Below are positions 36,301 to 50,700 of a DNA stretch of 64,000 nucleotides, in pieces. Source of the stretch: Dicaeum eximium (Eukaryota; Chordata; Aves; Passeriformes; Dicaeidae). Position numbers and translations under genes: made by a program. The notes under the pieces are model-generated. The model was not told the DNA's origin, did no database searches, and saw only the letters and a program-made list of their open reading frames with translations. Numbering within the stretch: the first letter of the stretch is position 1; every line of letters starts with the position of its first letter. Location: the NCBI GenBank assembly GCA_013396995.1, contig VWZP01002215.1, forward strand, positions 62,280-126,279, in the 5' to 3' direction.

Positions 36301-39300
36301 TCATCTAAACTGAATTACTGCATATTGTAATCTACCTGATCCTGAAACCTTTTCTTTCACTGAGATTTGGAACTGTCCAAGTGTTTTGAATCCTATATAT
36401 CTATATTTTTACATAGTTAAACATGCAAACTGATTAACTCTGAAAAATTTGACCTTAAAGAAATGTTAAAAACAATATTTAATTTATGCAGAGATTGTAA
36501 TTACTGTTTAAATCTTCCTGTTCTCCACTTCATCTTTATGGAAGCAATGCTCTGATGAAATGCAGGGTAAAGGAGTAAAAATAATGTCTCATTCCTTTCT
36601 TCTGAAGTGTAAATCTGTGATAAGGGCTGCTGTAAAGGCAAGATTTCCATGGAGATTGTAGCTTATGATTCGTGACATTCTGCAGAAATATGTCCCATTC
36701 TGTGTGGCAAATGCTACAGAAGCCCTGTAAGCTCAGACTAGTTCTGTCTCTTGGAAGGTCCTGACCAAGAGGGAAGGCCTCTCAGTGCCACTCTGGACTG
36801 AAGCAGGAGTCACACAGATCCTTTGAGAGTACAAAGGGGACACCATTCTCCTAACTGGTAATGACAGCTGAGCTCAGGCAGTCCCTAAGGGGCTGGAACA
36901 CAAATGTAAAAACACCCAGTTTGGGGGATCCTTCAGTCCAAGGGTCTCCTTGCTTACCTCAGCTGCCAAAACCAGAAATACAAATAGTCTAGGTACAAGG
37001 TTTTTTCCCAAATGGTTACAGACAAGTGAAGCAGTTCCTTGCTCAGCCCTGAGAATGTTTGCTATGGAGAGGGGAAGGTGGAACTCCTCAATCTTGCAGA
37101 CAAGGAGAGTCTCTTCAGCAAAACCACAACATACTGCTCAGCCAAAATTCAGTAGCTCTTATATCCATCCTTTCTGTGTCTCTTCACAGGTCTTTTCTTG
37201 AAAAGCTGCTCCTGATTCTCTAACTGATGCAAGTATAGTTTTTGACCTCTTCAACTTGCTCTCAAGCTACCAGATCCAAAATTGCTTCTTCTCCCAGTAG
37301 GAGGGGATACAAGGATCACATTTTTTGTGTTAGCTGGATGATGAAACTGGGTTTAAATGTCTGCATTAAATGTCTATTAATTAACTAAACACACTAACCA
37401 GCCTACACTAATAATTTTAAAAAATTAAATAAACACCTCTTTTGTCTTGCAAAACCTTACTAGAAGAATTATGAGACCAAGGCCAAAATAAGCAAACACT
37501 TTGAGGTTACAAATTCACACTTACATTGTTGCCCTTGCAGTAGTAGGAAAGAGCTGGGAAACGCCTTCGGCTGCGAAATTTAGAGCTCCCCACTATGATG
37601 TGTGCAGTTGCAGACTTTGGTACATAGACTTCTGTGGGATAGGAGTCACAGACCTGTGAAAGGAAACTCTGTTTGTTTGGTCTACAAAGCACAAGTAGCA
37701 TTAGCCATTTCCACTGCAAAACAAAATCCTAAGGAACTCAAACCTCAGGGAATAGCCTATTATTATTGTATACATATCACTGACATTGCTCAAAACATTA
37801 TTTTGGAGCTGGAATGTATTCATCCAAACTTACAGATGGAAAAACTAAAGCAAAAGGGTTGAAGGGCTGTATTTCCAAATGTTAGTTCATATCTTGTTGA
37901 GAAGAGACAGGTTTAACACACATTCACCCCAGAAAAAATTTATTGTTATTGTTAAGGTTGTATTTACAACCACAGTATCCTCTGTAGCAGAATTTGGGAG
38001 TAAGGATAGGAGTGGGTGAAGCTCTCAAACATTCTTCTGGGAGGGGACAATAATGGGAGGAGACAAGAGAGCCAAATTTTTCAGAAAATTTTATAATAAA
38101 AATAAAAATAAAAAGGACAACTTTAGGGACATGGAGACAAGAAATTAAGCCACATGAGATGAGGTTACCAAAAGGCAAGCAGCCCTGACAATGCCTACCA
38201 CTTCTCAGAAGAACCCGATGAGCCTCCAAAAAAACCCCCAAAGTCCCTCTGAAGACAAGTGAGACCACAGATGGAACCCTGTTTTTACCTCCTTTTCCTG
38301 ATATTGTCTGTACCATTCTGACTGAGGTCAAAAGTATATTCATTATCTCCCTTTGACTTTCTGAGATGCTAAAGCACAAAGGATGGCCAGGAAGAAATTA
38401 TTTTCTAAGTCAAGAGATATGTAATGAAGGAGAAAGGAAAGGAAGGGCTTGTGGTTACAGTTGTTGCTGTGGTGAACTGGATCTTATTCATGATGACATC
38501 TTTTCTACACTTTATCTTAAAAGAGGTCATATAATTTTCCCCACTCATTTTAACAAAAAGAAAACAGACCCTGACAGCACATTCAGTCTACTCAGAGAAT
38601 GTCACAGTCCTTCTTTAACATGGATATGTTCCAGCAACAAAACCAATGGAGTGCATGGACAAACTTTCTTCAAAAATGTCTTGGTTATTATTTGTCACAA
38701 TTAATTAACATTCTAAGGTCTTCAATTCTACAAGACCGAATGAGGTCCTGTATAGGACAGCAGGCAGCTAGGAAGATATATGACCTATAAGATGTCAGTG
38801 AAAAACACTGACAGTCAATCACAGATGCTTCCAAAGGAGTGTGGGAACAGTCAGTGAGGAAAAAATATTGCCAAGCACACTATCAGAAACAAACTTTTTT
38901 TTTTCTTAAAATGACTATGTAGTAATTTTATATAGCCCTACATATCAGGGAAACATGTATTCACACACATAACCTTATGACTTAAATTTCTTCCCAGGCA
39001 GCTAAACACTAACATTTAAAACACAGTGGACTTATTTTCTGTGCCTAATTTCCACATCTGTTAATGGAGACCCATCCTTTCTCTCACTTTCTGTGTGCCA
39101 TTTTATGTGAAGTAGTAGAGTAACTGTACCTCACTACATGTGTGTTGTGTACAGCATTGAGCACAAAGAGATCCTGCCACTAAGCACTATGGTGGTCCTC
39201 AGTCAGGCTGCTGATTTATTGTACAGACAGCCCCTGTAACAGAAAAATCACAACAACTCACTCCATAGTCTCTGTTTACATCACTAATCTGCCAGTAGTT

Positions 39301-41716
39301 GTTTGGAACGCCCATCCGATTATATTCTTCGTTGAGGTCCACAAGCTTCCAGCCCTGTTCTCGTTCTTCTTTATCTAATTTTGGATTGAAGGAGAAGCAA
39401 TACAGCTCTTCATATTTCACTGGGAAAAAAATAAGCAAAGAAACAGAAAGGGTAAATGACTTCAGATTTCTCGTCCTGAAATCACACTTCAAAACCAGAA
39501 CTTGGCATTGACCTTGATGCAGCTTCCTTTCAAAGAGTACACTTTGCTTTACAAAAGCACATATCCTGGTTTATATCTACTGTCAAGAAAACTTTGAAAG
39601 TACATGCTCTTTTGTTATTTGTATATGTTGCAATGCATGTGCCTTAATAGAAGAGCTACTTAAAATATACTGCTCTGCTAGTCTTCAGTAAATTTGTGAA
39701 AACCTTCCCCAGCACAAAGACAAAAGGTCAGCAATATGCTTTCATCCAAAGAAAACTAAAGTCAGTGCCAGAGTAAGCACTTGTTCTTCAAAAGAATTTG
39801 CTATCTAGAGGCAGTTAAGAAGTGCCTTTTTAAATGTAACATCTACCCTGGGGTAAATAAAAAAGATATGAGCAATGGACTTTGCAGCACATTCTACCAA
39901 AAACGAAAAAAACCCTTAGTAGTCTTTGTCTCTAATTAGGAAGGTTTCCAATAGATCTAATGAAATCATAGTTTTGTGGACAGCAAAATTCTGTCCTTGA
40001 ATTTCTAGCAAATGCATTCGAGATACACGATGTAATAGCATAAAAGAAGCAGGTGCTACAGCAAACATTTTATCATGACCAGGAAGTTGTTTAAGTAGCT
40101 ATGCTACCTGTCCCCCTCAACCATGTACCATATATAAATATTTGGTGATTCTGGAGTTTTTAAACTTTTTTTCGGAGTACATCTGCATTTAATGAGTGCC
40201 TTAATCCTGGCAGCCAGTGGCCAGTTTATTGTATACATAAACACACAAAAGTATGAACAGAAAGAAAGAAAACATGTTAACTCTGCCAGGAACATACTGA
40301 AAATCAACAAAGTCTTGAGTAGGGAGAAAAAAAAAGAATGATTTCCATGTTCTCCTGCAGTTTAAACTCCTTCTGTATTCTGTAATTTCAAACTTCTGGC
40401 ATGGCACAGATTAGGAAGACTGGTTTATTTCTTATATGTTAACCTAAAGTTTTAACACAATCCATAAATCCAAGATGAGCTTTTGGTAGCAATCTGAGCC
40501 CATGTCTTCACTGCTTTGTTGTCAGAAGCATCTGGATTTTCTTTCCAATGGACCTGCTGTTCACAGGCACAAGGAAAGCCTTTAAAAATCTACCTATGCA
40601 TCCAGGTTATTTATGACTGAAGTCTGCCTCAACGTTATAACTATTATCACATGACAGTATCTGCATGTAGTAACACAAATGTTTAAGTATTAGTAGTCAA
40701 TGCCTTAAAGGTCAGTTACCATATCTTTGCCAGTACTTATAGGACCTTTCCCAATCTTTCAGTAATTTTGCCATAAACATCTGCAATACTGCTATTAAAC
40801 TTGTAGTATCTTACAGTCAGCTTGTTTTACAAAATGGTTTAATTAAGCAGAAAGGCCAAATTCAGCTGTCAGCTTGACCTTATTAAAATTCTAGCAAAAA
40901 TAAAATTAAGGGTAACTTTCACCTTTAATGTAAGTAGGACATCAGATAGCATAGAACACATTAAACCAGTATACAACATGAGCTTCTCTAAGGAATGAAT
41001 GAAAAGAACACACAGAGAATGGAAAATAGAGCCTGAATATGTCAAATTATCTGCTCATGGAGTAAAGCATGCCTTCTAATGCTGAGTAACCGTATTACCT
41101 AAAGAAAGTACAGCTTCATGCCCTGACAAAATGACACTTTCAGGTACAATGACTCAGCTTGAGTCAGAGCCTTCTAATTTTGAGTAGGTAGACAAGATTT
41201 TATCCTGTCTCAAATCGTGATCAGAGAGTTTGCTGGAGAAGGAAAAATACTGTACAACTAAACTATGCAAAAAGCTAATTCTACAGTGCTGTTACTGCAT
41301 CTTCTTTACTCAGACCTTCTTGTCCACTGCAGTCAGGCACTGAACTTGTATTCAGAGTCCTCAGCTACTCTTCCTTTCATCATTGTGGTGCATAGCAGCA
41401 CGCACACCTCCTCCTGCCTCCAAGAAAGAGGATTACAGAATCACATGCCTTCCAGCATACATTAACATGTTCTTGCAGCTGAAATGCATGGAGTGAATCC
41501 AGATTTTCATCAGAAGAACTACTGATTGAATTTTTCTAGTTGTTTTAAATTCTCTGATTACTTTCATCCTGCATCACCTAGCTTACCATGTTACTTCTGC
41601 TACAGTTATATAGTACTACTGCTATTACTAGTACTGTATAAAGTTCAGTAGCTGTGCTGGTGGACTGTGTAATTTTTGCCCCCTCTAGAAGTAGATAAAA
41701 TTGGAACTCTCCTAAC

Positions 41717-41758
<42 letters not shown>

Positions 41759-44700
41759 AGTTGTTGTCAGCTTTGTAAAGACTACAACAGATAATCTCTT
41801 TGCATACTGTTAAAATAATAATAAAGAACAAAAGTTGTTCTATTTCTAAAGTCATAAATTCATTACTTTAAATTTAAATTGTTTAAAATAAACAATCCAG
41901 AATCTTTGTCAGTTGGGTTTTGGGAGAGCACAGTGCAGAGAGGAGCTATAATGTAGGCAATCAAATGCTGGGCTTTGATGCAACATTTGGTTTTTCATTC
42001 AAAAGGAGAAAGGTTTCAAAAGGATCTTGAACTGAATTCAGAAAAACACAGGGCATATTCAAAATGTAGATAATAATAGGCCAAAACACAGGCAGCCCAG
42101 TGAAATAAAACAACTACTTGCTGCTAAACCTCTCACTGATTTTAAGGAATTTCTGCACAGCACAAAAAGTCAAAATGAAAATCTTGACAGGACCACTAAA
42201 TATACTGTAAAGTTTTTGTTACAACAGAGATATAAAAGTTACCTGAATTTAGAATATTCTCCTAAATTTACATTTACACAAGTCATCCAGCAAAAGAGTT
42301 GCACACAAAATAGCATTATAATATATTTTATGGCCCATGATGCCCTAGGGTATTATTTTAAATAGAGGTTCATGTCATACTTTATGGAGTGAACTACTTG
42401 TTATAATGAGCTTTCTTCATTGATCCACAAATTATTATATCAATATTTCTCTCATAACACATCTCTATTTAACCTTCTTTTCTTATCTGCAAAGTACAAA
42501 GGTGTACAGATACATCTCTTCCATTGAATGCTCCCTCTTCAGGATGAAGACTGATTTTTGTGCTGTTTTCTTCCCATACCTGGTCGAGCCAGACGTATCA
42601 GAGATATGTAAACGTCATGGCAGTCTCGTTCCTGAGGGATCACCAGATGGATGACCTGGAAGTTCTTGCAGCGGATCAGCAATGGGCAACCAGTGGCAGT
42701 GGTGGCTTGCTTCTCAATAGAAGAAATTTGACTGTGGAGAACCTGAGGGGAATTGAAAAGAATTATGCTAGTCAAATCTTTAAGAAGAAAAGTAATTATT
42801 TATAATGATGTGCCAGAGCAGGCACAGCAGCTTCCACTACTGTTTCAGAAAATCCTCACACTCCTCCTCTTGTAGTTTGGTTCCTATCTCCAGCTTCAGG
42901 CTCAAGCAGCCTGATACATCACCTGCAGACAAAGAGGCATTTCTGGAGTGTTTCAGCTCCTCAAACATCAGCCTGCTCCCCTTATCCAAAGCTTTTTGTG
43001 TTTGCTTTAGTGCAAGCTACTGGTTGTCAAAGCTCTTTTCACCTATTTGCACAGTGAAAAGATGAACCAGCATCAGTTACATAAAGCTAAAATATTGTGC
43101 CTCCTCATGGGTAGGATGGTAATACTGATATAATTTTAAATACTTCATCAAATGAGATTAAACATTTCAATAAAAATCTGGTCAGGAATAGTGGGATCAA
43201 AGGAGGTGCTAATTAGTGCAAAACTGGACAAGGGGTGCATAATTAAGCTACATAAAAGACTCTCCAATGTATGACACGGAGCAATAGCTGTACCCATATG
43301 TGTACACGTGTGCTGGTTTTGGCTGGGGTAGAGTTAATTTCCTTCACAGTGGCTGACATGGAGCTGTGTTGTGGATTTGCACTGAACAGGGCTGATAATA
43401 AGACATGGCTTTGTTATTGCTTACACAGAGCCAAGGCCTGCTGCAATGCTGGCAAGGAAACTGAGAGTGCATGGGGCTGGCAGGAGACACAGCCAGGACA
43501 GGTGACCACAGCTGACCAAAGGGATATTCCAGACACATGGCACCGTGCTCAGCACATAGAGGGGAAGGAAGCAGGAAGCAGGGCACATTTGGAGTGGTGA
43601 TATTTGCCTTTCCAAGTCACTGTTACGTGTGATGGAGCCCTGTTCTCCTGGGAATGGCTGAACACCTGCCTGCCCATGGGAAGCAGTGAATTCATTCCCT
43701 GTTTTGCTTTGGCACACACTGTGTGTGTGGCTTTTGCTTTCCCTACTAAACTCTCTTTATCTTAACCCACAAGTTTTCCACCTTTTACCCTGCAGCTTCT
43801 CTCCCTGATTCTGCTGGTTGGGGGAGTGAGCGAGTGGCTGCATGGGGCTTGGTCAATGGCTGGGGTGAAACCACAAGAAAATGCAATGTATGTTGTCAAT
43901 CAATCAAAACAGTTAATTCAAAATACTATGTTATAAAAAAAATTATAGTATTAAATCAACAAAATCACTGATTCAACACTAGCAGTAAGGGAGAAGGCCA
44001 AGAATTGACAGAGCCAAGGAAGTAGTTCACATTCAAGGCATTTCTCCTTAGTTCTTCCTGGATGATAGGAGCAACAGTGCAGTTTACAGCAGTTGTTCCT
44101 CAGTCAATCACATCTGGTACTCATCCAGTGAAGGCCCTTCTATTCCTCTTACTATGCTATAATATCTAGAATCCACTGAAAATTTTTGAAAATTACTAGG
44201 CTGGAACTTCACATGGCCTCATAAAAGCATCCATATGAACTAATTAACTATTTTTAGAGTGTTTTGGAAGCCATTTTCAAATTACCATCAGTAAAGTGCC
44301 ATGCACTTACAGCTAACTGAAATAATAAAAATTCATACCCAGGTTTCTTTGCGGGTGTCAGAACCATTCTCCACAAATATGACATGGGTAGCTGTTAAAT
44401 ATAAGGTTCCCACCACAGCTCTTCTTGAAGATAAACGATCAAGTAGCCTAACATTTTCCACCTATACAAGAAAGTGACAGAGGAAAAAAAAGAAATAATT
44501 AGTCTATGACAGAAAGCTCAATAGTGAGAGCTCAATGTTCACCTTTTGTCTATTACAAAGTTCTTTTCAGCACAACATTAAATATCAAAGAAGTATAACC
44601 ATATGAGAAAATGTGATTATATTATGTGATCTATTTCCACATCTTCCTTAATGTTCCTTTTTTCCCCTTTCTTGTGGTACCTCTGTATCCAAAAACCTGT

Positions 44701-47700
44701 TACTTAACACTTCCAAAGACAATTTCTCACTTGAGCTCTTCCTTGTGATCTCATCTTACCAAATCCCTGTGACAGCAAGTCAGGGCTTGTCCTTCAGCTA
44801 AACTCTAGCTCCATTCAAGCCATTCCAACTCAATTACAATAAGAAGTAGGAGATAATAGTGGTAGAGTGTCTTTCTTCAATGGGTCTCAATCAGGCAAAT
44901 TTTCTCCCATGCAAATCTCTGTTAAGATTTAAAACAATGTTAAAAGAGTTTAAAAGAGTTAAACCATTTTGATGTTGGTCCCTACATCCCTGTTAGGGCT
45001 GACAGTAGAGGTCACACTGGAAGTTTTTGCCTTCAGTAACTTTTCCATTGGACTCAAGAACTCCACTTCCACTGCTCTCCTACCTTGGGCACAAAATGGG
45101 CATTCTCCCCTTGCTGCACTCCTGACAACAGGAGAGTCCATAACCTGTTATTAACTCTCAGGTCCCCTGCTTGTGACTCATACATCATTAGTATTTTGTA
45201 CATGGCATGTGCTATAGGCACCTATTAGGGGTAGGAACTAGAAGATCTTTAAGGTTCATTTGAACACAAATCATTTTAGGCTTCTATGATTTCTGACTGA
45301 GGAACTAGAAAAATTAAAAAATCAACAAGCTGTATATTCAGTGGCATAAAACCTGCCCAAAACAGTTACCAATTTGCTACAATGGGTTTGATGGATCTCC
45401 TACTAAAACAATTTTAAAACTAATATTAGTTTATTTTCCTGAAAAAACAGCATCTAAGAATTGCATGTTTGCAATGTGTATTCCAAATACATTGCACTAT
45501 TTTAAAAATAGGAATAGAGAAAACCTTAAAATGAAAATAATCCAGTTTAGTAGCAAAATGCTTAAAATCAAACAATTGTTAAAGCAGAGTCATTTCCCTC
45601 AAGGCCAGTTATAATCTGTTTTAAACAAAAATAAAACTATTTATTTAAACAACAACAACAAAAAAACCTGCTAGAAAGCATGGATGAAGTCTTTTCCCAG
45701 GGCCATCTACTTCAGAGGTCATGTATTGGTTTGAGAAGGAATGGAAAAAATACAATATTAACCCAGCAAGCATTCAGCAGCAAGCAAAAGAGGAGGGATG
45801 CTACAAAAGAAAAATGCAGGCAGTGCCCTTTTGAAAGGAACCCACAAACCCAATAAAAATCAGCATTGTCTGGATGAAGAAAGGTCCCTACACTGCAGTG
45901 CAGCCAAGGGCTCTGCTGCTCAGGCACTGATCTTGCACAAGGCACTCATCACCCACCCCAGCCTACAAAGTGAGCTAGCATGGGCCATGAAACACAAGCA
46001 AAACAGGCATCCACACAGCAGGGCAGGGCTGAGGGATGAATTTCCAGACCTCCTAGGTCACATCCTTCCCCGCTCATCAGTCACAGCCCCATGACTGAAA
46101 AATGCTAACCAACAAAGCTCCTCTTTGGCTGTGGTTTGTTGTTTGTTTTTTTTTTTAATAGAGAGCTACAAATAAATTAAAGGTCGGATCTGAATGAATA
46201 GGAGCAGTTGCAGTAAGAGCTGTGTGGTAAGTCTGATTTCATCAAAGCAAATGCAGTGGCTGCACCGAGGAGATCAGAATTCACCTCTCCCTGCAGTTTG
46301 TCTCTCAAGAACAGAGAGCTGCAGCAGCTGAGGGGAGAGTGTGAGAGGCAGGCATGTATTCATGCTCCCTCAGGACCTCAGCCCAGCTCTGGGGCCCTCC
46401 TAAGATGAGGTCACACTTTTTAATAGCCATAATGGTGTTTACATTCCATTCATTTTATTAAATAACATTTTGTATATCTGTAACTTATTGGCACCCATAA
46501 CACCCCGTGAGATTGAGCGTCATGTTTCAGCTATATAGTGTACAATAAAATCCCTTCCTCCTGCTCTTTCTGGATCTGTCACCAGTTATGTGCCACACGT
46601 GCTGTTACAGATCCTTCCCTCCATCCTCATGTCCCAAGAGTGAAGAGCCCAGCTTTACATGGTTGTGACCTTTATGGAAGCAATTCCAGACAAGCTCTTC
46701 CACACTTCTGATTATTCTGCGTGAGGTCTACTTCCTGAGAAAAGGCCAAAAGTGCAAACAGAATTCAAAAGTTGGATGTAAAACAGGTTTCTGTAGTTTG
46801 TGCAATGGAATAGTGATGTTTATTGTTTTGCTTTTTATTTAGCTTTTAGAAGTTCTCAGACATTGCTTGCTCTTTGTTCCTTTGCTGACACACTGGGGTT
46901 TGGGTTAGTTTTGGAGTTTTTTTTGTTCTTGTTTTTTTTAGAACTAACAATTGTGACTCTTAGTCATGCCTGCACACATTAGATCTACCCCCCATGTGTA
47001 TCATCTTATATTTATTAATGATAAATTTAACCCATCAGTATACTGAGGCATTGCTCAATCTTAGGTTTCACTCTGCTGATCAAAGGATTCAGAGAATGAG
47101 CCTTCTTTCTTCTTCTGCACTCTCTCAATCAGGAAAAGAAAGCCATGTCCAGCAGTTTCTTTAAACCTAGAGAGTTTGGGAATAGAAGCAATGTGAACAT
47201 GTTCATTTCCACAAGATGGGAGCACACATTGCAATAGTGCTTTGGAAGAAGAGGAGTTTTTCTATCACAGCATGCTGAGAAATCAGCATTAATAGCCAAA
47301 ATTTATATCAGAAAGACATAATAATTATTTTTCATTTTTTTCCTATAAAATAATGCTCCACTTTTTTACGAAAACAACTGTCAACTTCATTGGAGAATGT
47401 AGGAAATTATGTATGTACTGACACAAGTCAGGAAAAAGCACAGAGACCATGCACATGTGCTTCACCTAAAATGAACAGCTGGTGTAAGAGACCAGATCAG
47501 AAAACACAAGTCTGTAAAGCTGAAAGCTGGAAGACCACAAGGAGTTAAGCCAAGGCAGTCTAGAGAGGGGCATCGAAGTAAAACTTAAATAATTTAAATA
47601 ATTATTTTGAAGCTCTTGCCTATCTCTTTTTTTCTTTTCTTTTTTCTTTTCTTTTCCTTGTCTTTTTTTTCCTTCTTTTCTGATGCCTGTGGTTGTCTAG

Positions 47701-50700
47701 GCCTAAAGAAAAGACCACCAGGAGATGTATTTCAATGCCTACAACTGCTTACATGGAGATAAATAAAGTTGCTCAGAAACTCTATTTCCAATGTAACACA
47801 GATGACAGAAAAAAGGAGGCAAAAATAGAAGTTAAAGGGAGCACAGACTAAGAACAGATGGAAGGCTCTTTTTACTCAGAGAATAAACATGACAAATTAC
47901 TTACGAACAAGGTTGCCAGGAGGTCATTCAAGAAAAAAATGTCATATTAGGGAAAATCATGGGCCAAAGTTTTATTCAGGCACAACTCCCACCAGTTTCA
48001 ATGGGACTCCCACCTAAGGAAGAACAGCAAGTATATGACCCTGAAAGCACTTGGAAAAGTTTGCGTGCCAAAATGTTATTCCTAAAAATATTCATGTACC
48101 CTAATTTGTTTTCATTTTTAGTTTAGATAACTTTTTTAATAAGCTTTGACTGCATTGCCTATTTTTGAATGCTTTTTGACTATGCTACCTTTGTCCTCAC
48201 TTCTTTAAGCTGTTTCTGTGTCTCCAAACACGTCAGCATCACAAAACGGTGCAGAAGTTACTGCTACTATTTCAGGCTGTTCACAGTTCCACATGGGAAA
48301 GCTTTTTCAGATAAACACAGGATCAGTTCCAACTGTGGGCTCAGACTGAGCAGGGAAAAGAGAGAGAAGTAAAACTGTACAGCAGATTGGCCAGAACTGG
48401 AGCTTCCCCTAACAGCAAAGCTCATGTGCAGCACGGAGATGCCATCTGACACAAAAATGCTCTCCACTGCAGGATTTTCCAATAAAATGAAATTTTGAAT
48501 TATGAAAAAAAAAATCTCAAAGAGCTTTCTTCTTACTACCTAGGTTTTAAGTCTGTGTGTTTGCTTCCTGTCCATTAGCTAACCTGAACTAGAAGACACT
48601 TGAACAGCTAGTTCTGCCAATGTCATCACTGACCTGCCCATTACCACTGAGCATCTTGAAGAAGCTGAAATTTGTCAGCCAAGAACAAAAGAGATCAGCT
48701 CCCGTATCACCAAGTGTTCCCCATTCCTTTAGGAGGAGCCCTGACTGATTTGTCTCCTCCAATTCCTTATGCCAAGGAGAAAGGCCAGGAAACCCTCCCA
48801 AGTCAGGAGAAAGCTGCCAATTAAAGGTAAGCGGGGAATGCCCTCACTCAGGCCACATCCTCAGGAGCTTCTCTGTTGTTCAGACAGTTGAAATTCATTG
48901 CTCTACAACAACCTGTAAAAGCAAGTTTCATGTAAAAGCTGATAAAGTACCTTGAGATTTGGCTGTACAAATCTCAAATGAGTTTCAGTGATTCTTCAAG
49001 GATAAAGAAAGGCCACTTTCACAAACATCTCTGCTGCTGAAAAAGTTGACCCAAAGCCAAGGCTGGGCCCTAGGGGCACAAACTTAGCCCTGCAAAGACT
49101 TCTTCTTGTCCATCCCCTTGGCCTCCTAGACTGACCAGGGATTTCTGCTGCCTTCCCTAGTCTCCTTATGAGGTTACACACATGAGTAAAAGCAAGAAGA
49201 AACTGCATCCTGGGACTTCATGACAGGACTCTCACTGGCCTTAGCACTGCCAGCAGACAAGAGCTAAGGGAAGAGCTTGTGAAAGCCAAAAGCCTTCAGG
49301 CTAATGAGAAAAAAGGAGCACAGCTGGTATGGTTTGAGGCCAAGTGGAATATTTGAGCTTTCTTCACCCTGGTTGACCCCAGCTATCCATGTGTTTAGCA
49401 TAATTCCTGAGTGAAAAAAGACAACATGTAAAACACCAAATGCTATTACTTTTTTTCTAACACAAAGATAGTAGTGTTGTAGTTGTTAAACAAAATATAC
49501 AATAAACGATCTTTTTTCCATGATCTTGGAACAAGAATAAAAGAAAACTAAATTGCCAGTTGATGCTGCCTTTTAATGTGGTTTCCATTCTATTTCATAA
49601 GAATCGTAAAAACTGTGCTTGATGCATGTTATTTTTTATATTTCCCTCTCTGAAAAGATCTCCCCAGTGCAGTAAAATAATGCACAGTCTATGAAGTTAG
49701 ATGGCTGCATATGTCAAAAGACTCAAACAAAGCCAAAAGTAAATAATTACATTTAAGCAAAGACACCTTAAGAGGTGCATTGTAAAAAGTTTCCTCAGGG
49801 CAAATCTGGCAGGATGGGGGAAAATATTCAAGAAAAATCTAAACAAGTTTCATTTTCTAAAGGACTAAAGTGAAATGGAGGAAAAGAGCTGAAAAAAAAA
49901 AAAAGGAATGATTCATAATAGCAAGACAGAGAACAAACTACCTAATAATTTGGCTTAAGAAAAGAAACTATTGTCTGCTAAGATCTATAAAAAGAGTGAG
50001 GTCAGCACTACATTATCAGACACCTGAGCAGCATCTGCATAATGGGAGCAGCAAACAAGAACCTATTACAAGAGTATAGAGCCTTACAATATGATGTCAA
50101 CATTATAACACAAGGCTCATACATAAAATTTTCTTTCAGTCTTTATTAGATCTCATTTATCTAGAAAAGGAGAAGAGAGCAACTAAGTGTATTCTACTAA
50201 AAATCCTTTCTAAGAGCTTTAATTTAGGAAAAACATGGCTTCCTCAAGGCAGTAAATCTTAATACATTTGCCAATTTTGTTTAGATTTGGTTCTGAAAAG
50301 ATCTATAGGGAGAAAGAATTCTGCTTGCAGCCAGAGGATACTGTAAAGAAATATACCTTTAAACTCTTGTATTTGATGCAGGCTTTTCTGTTACATGTTT
50401 AAAACCATGCCCTGTTCAGCAGCCTATTTTAGAGCAGCAGTACCAAGCCATTTCAGGCCATGAGAGATTTGCATTTAAAATGGATTTGTAGGACTCCCTT
50501 TTCTGGTGGTAGGGACCTGTCTTTCTCAGCAGAGTACACCTGCACAGCAGGAAATGTCAGTATGTATTTTCTATTGCAAACAGATCATTCCTCTAGTTTA
50601 CACACAGCAATAGCTCAAATACCACCCACTTAGGCCCACTAACAGCAGGCCTAGAGATTCCAGCCTTGACCACCCCAAAGCCTGACTTCTCAAATCCTTC

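Larger units (their letters stand above)
31617..37524 (-). other. MTMR7: MTMR7 introns 5-6
   Basis: Introns 31617-34388 and 34524-37524. Contents are the AT-only block at 31911-31999 and an LTR-like element at 35826-36172. The rest is unremarkable AT-rich sequence. Confidence 0.75.
37654..44338 (-). other. MTMR7: MTMR7 introns 2-4
   Basis: Introns 37654-39261, 39420-42579 and 42743-44338. They contain a pure A-run at 41718-41755 and a solo LTR at 43309-43875. No additional exon was recognised. Confidence 0.75.
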
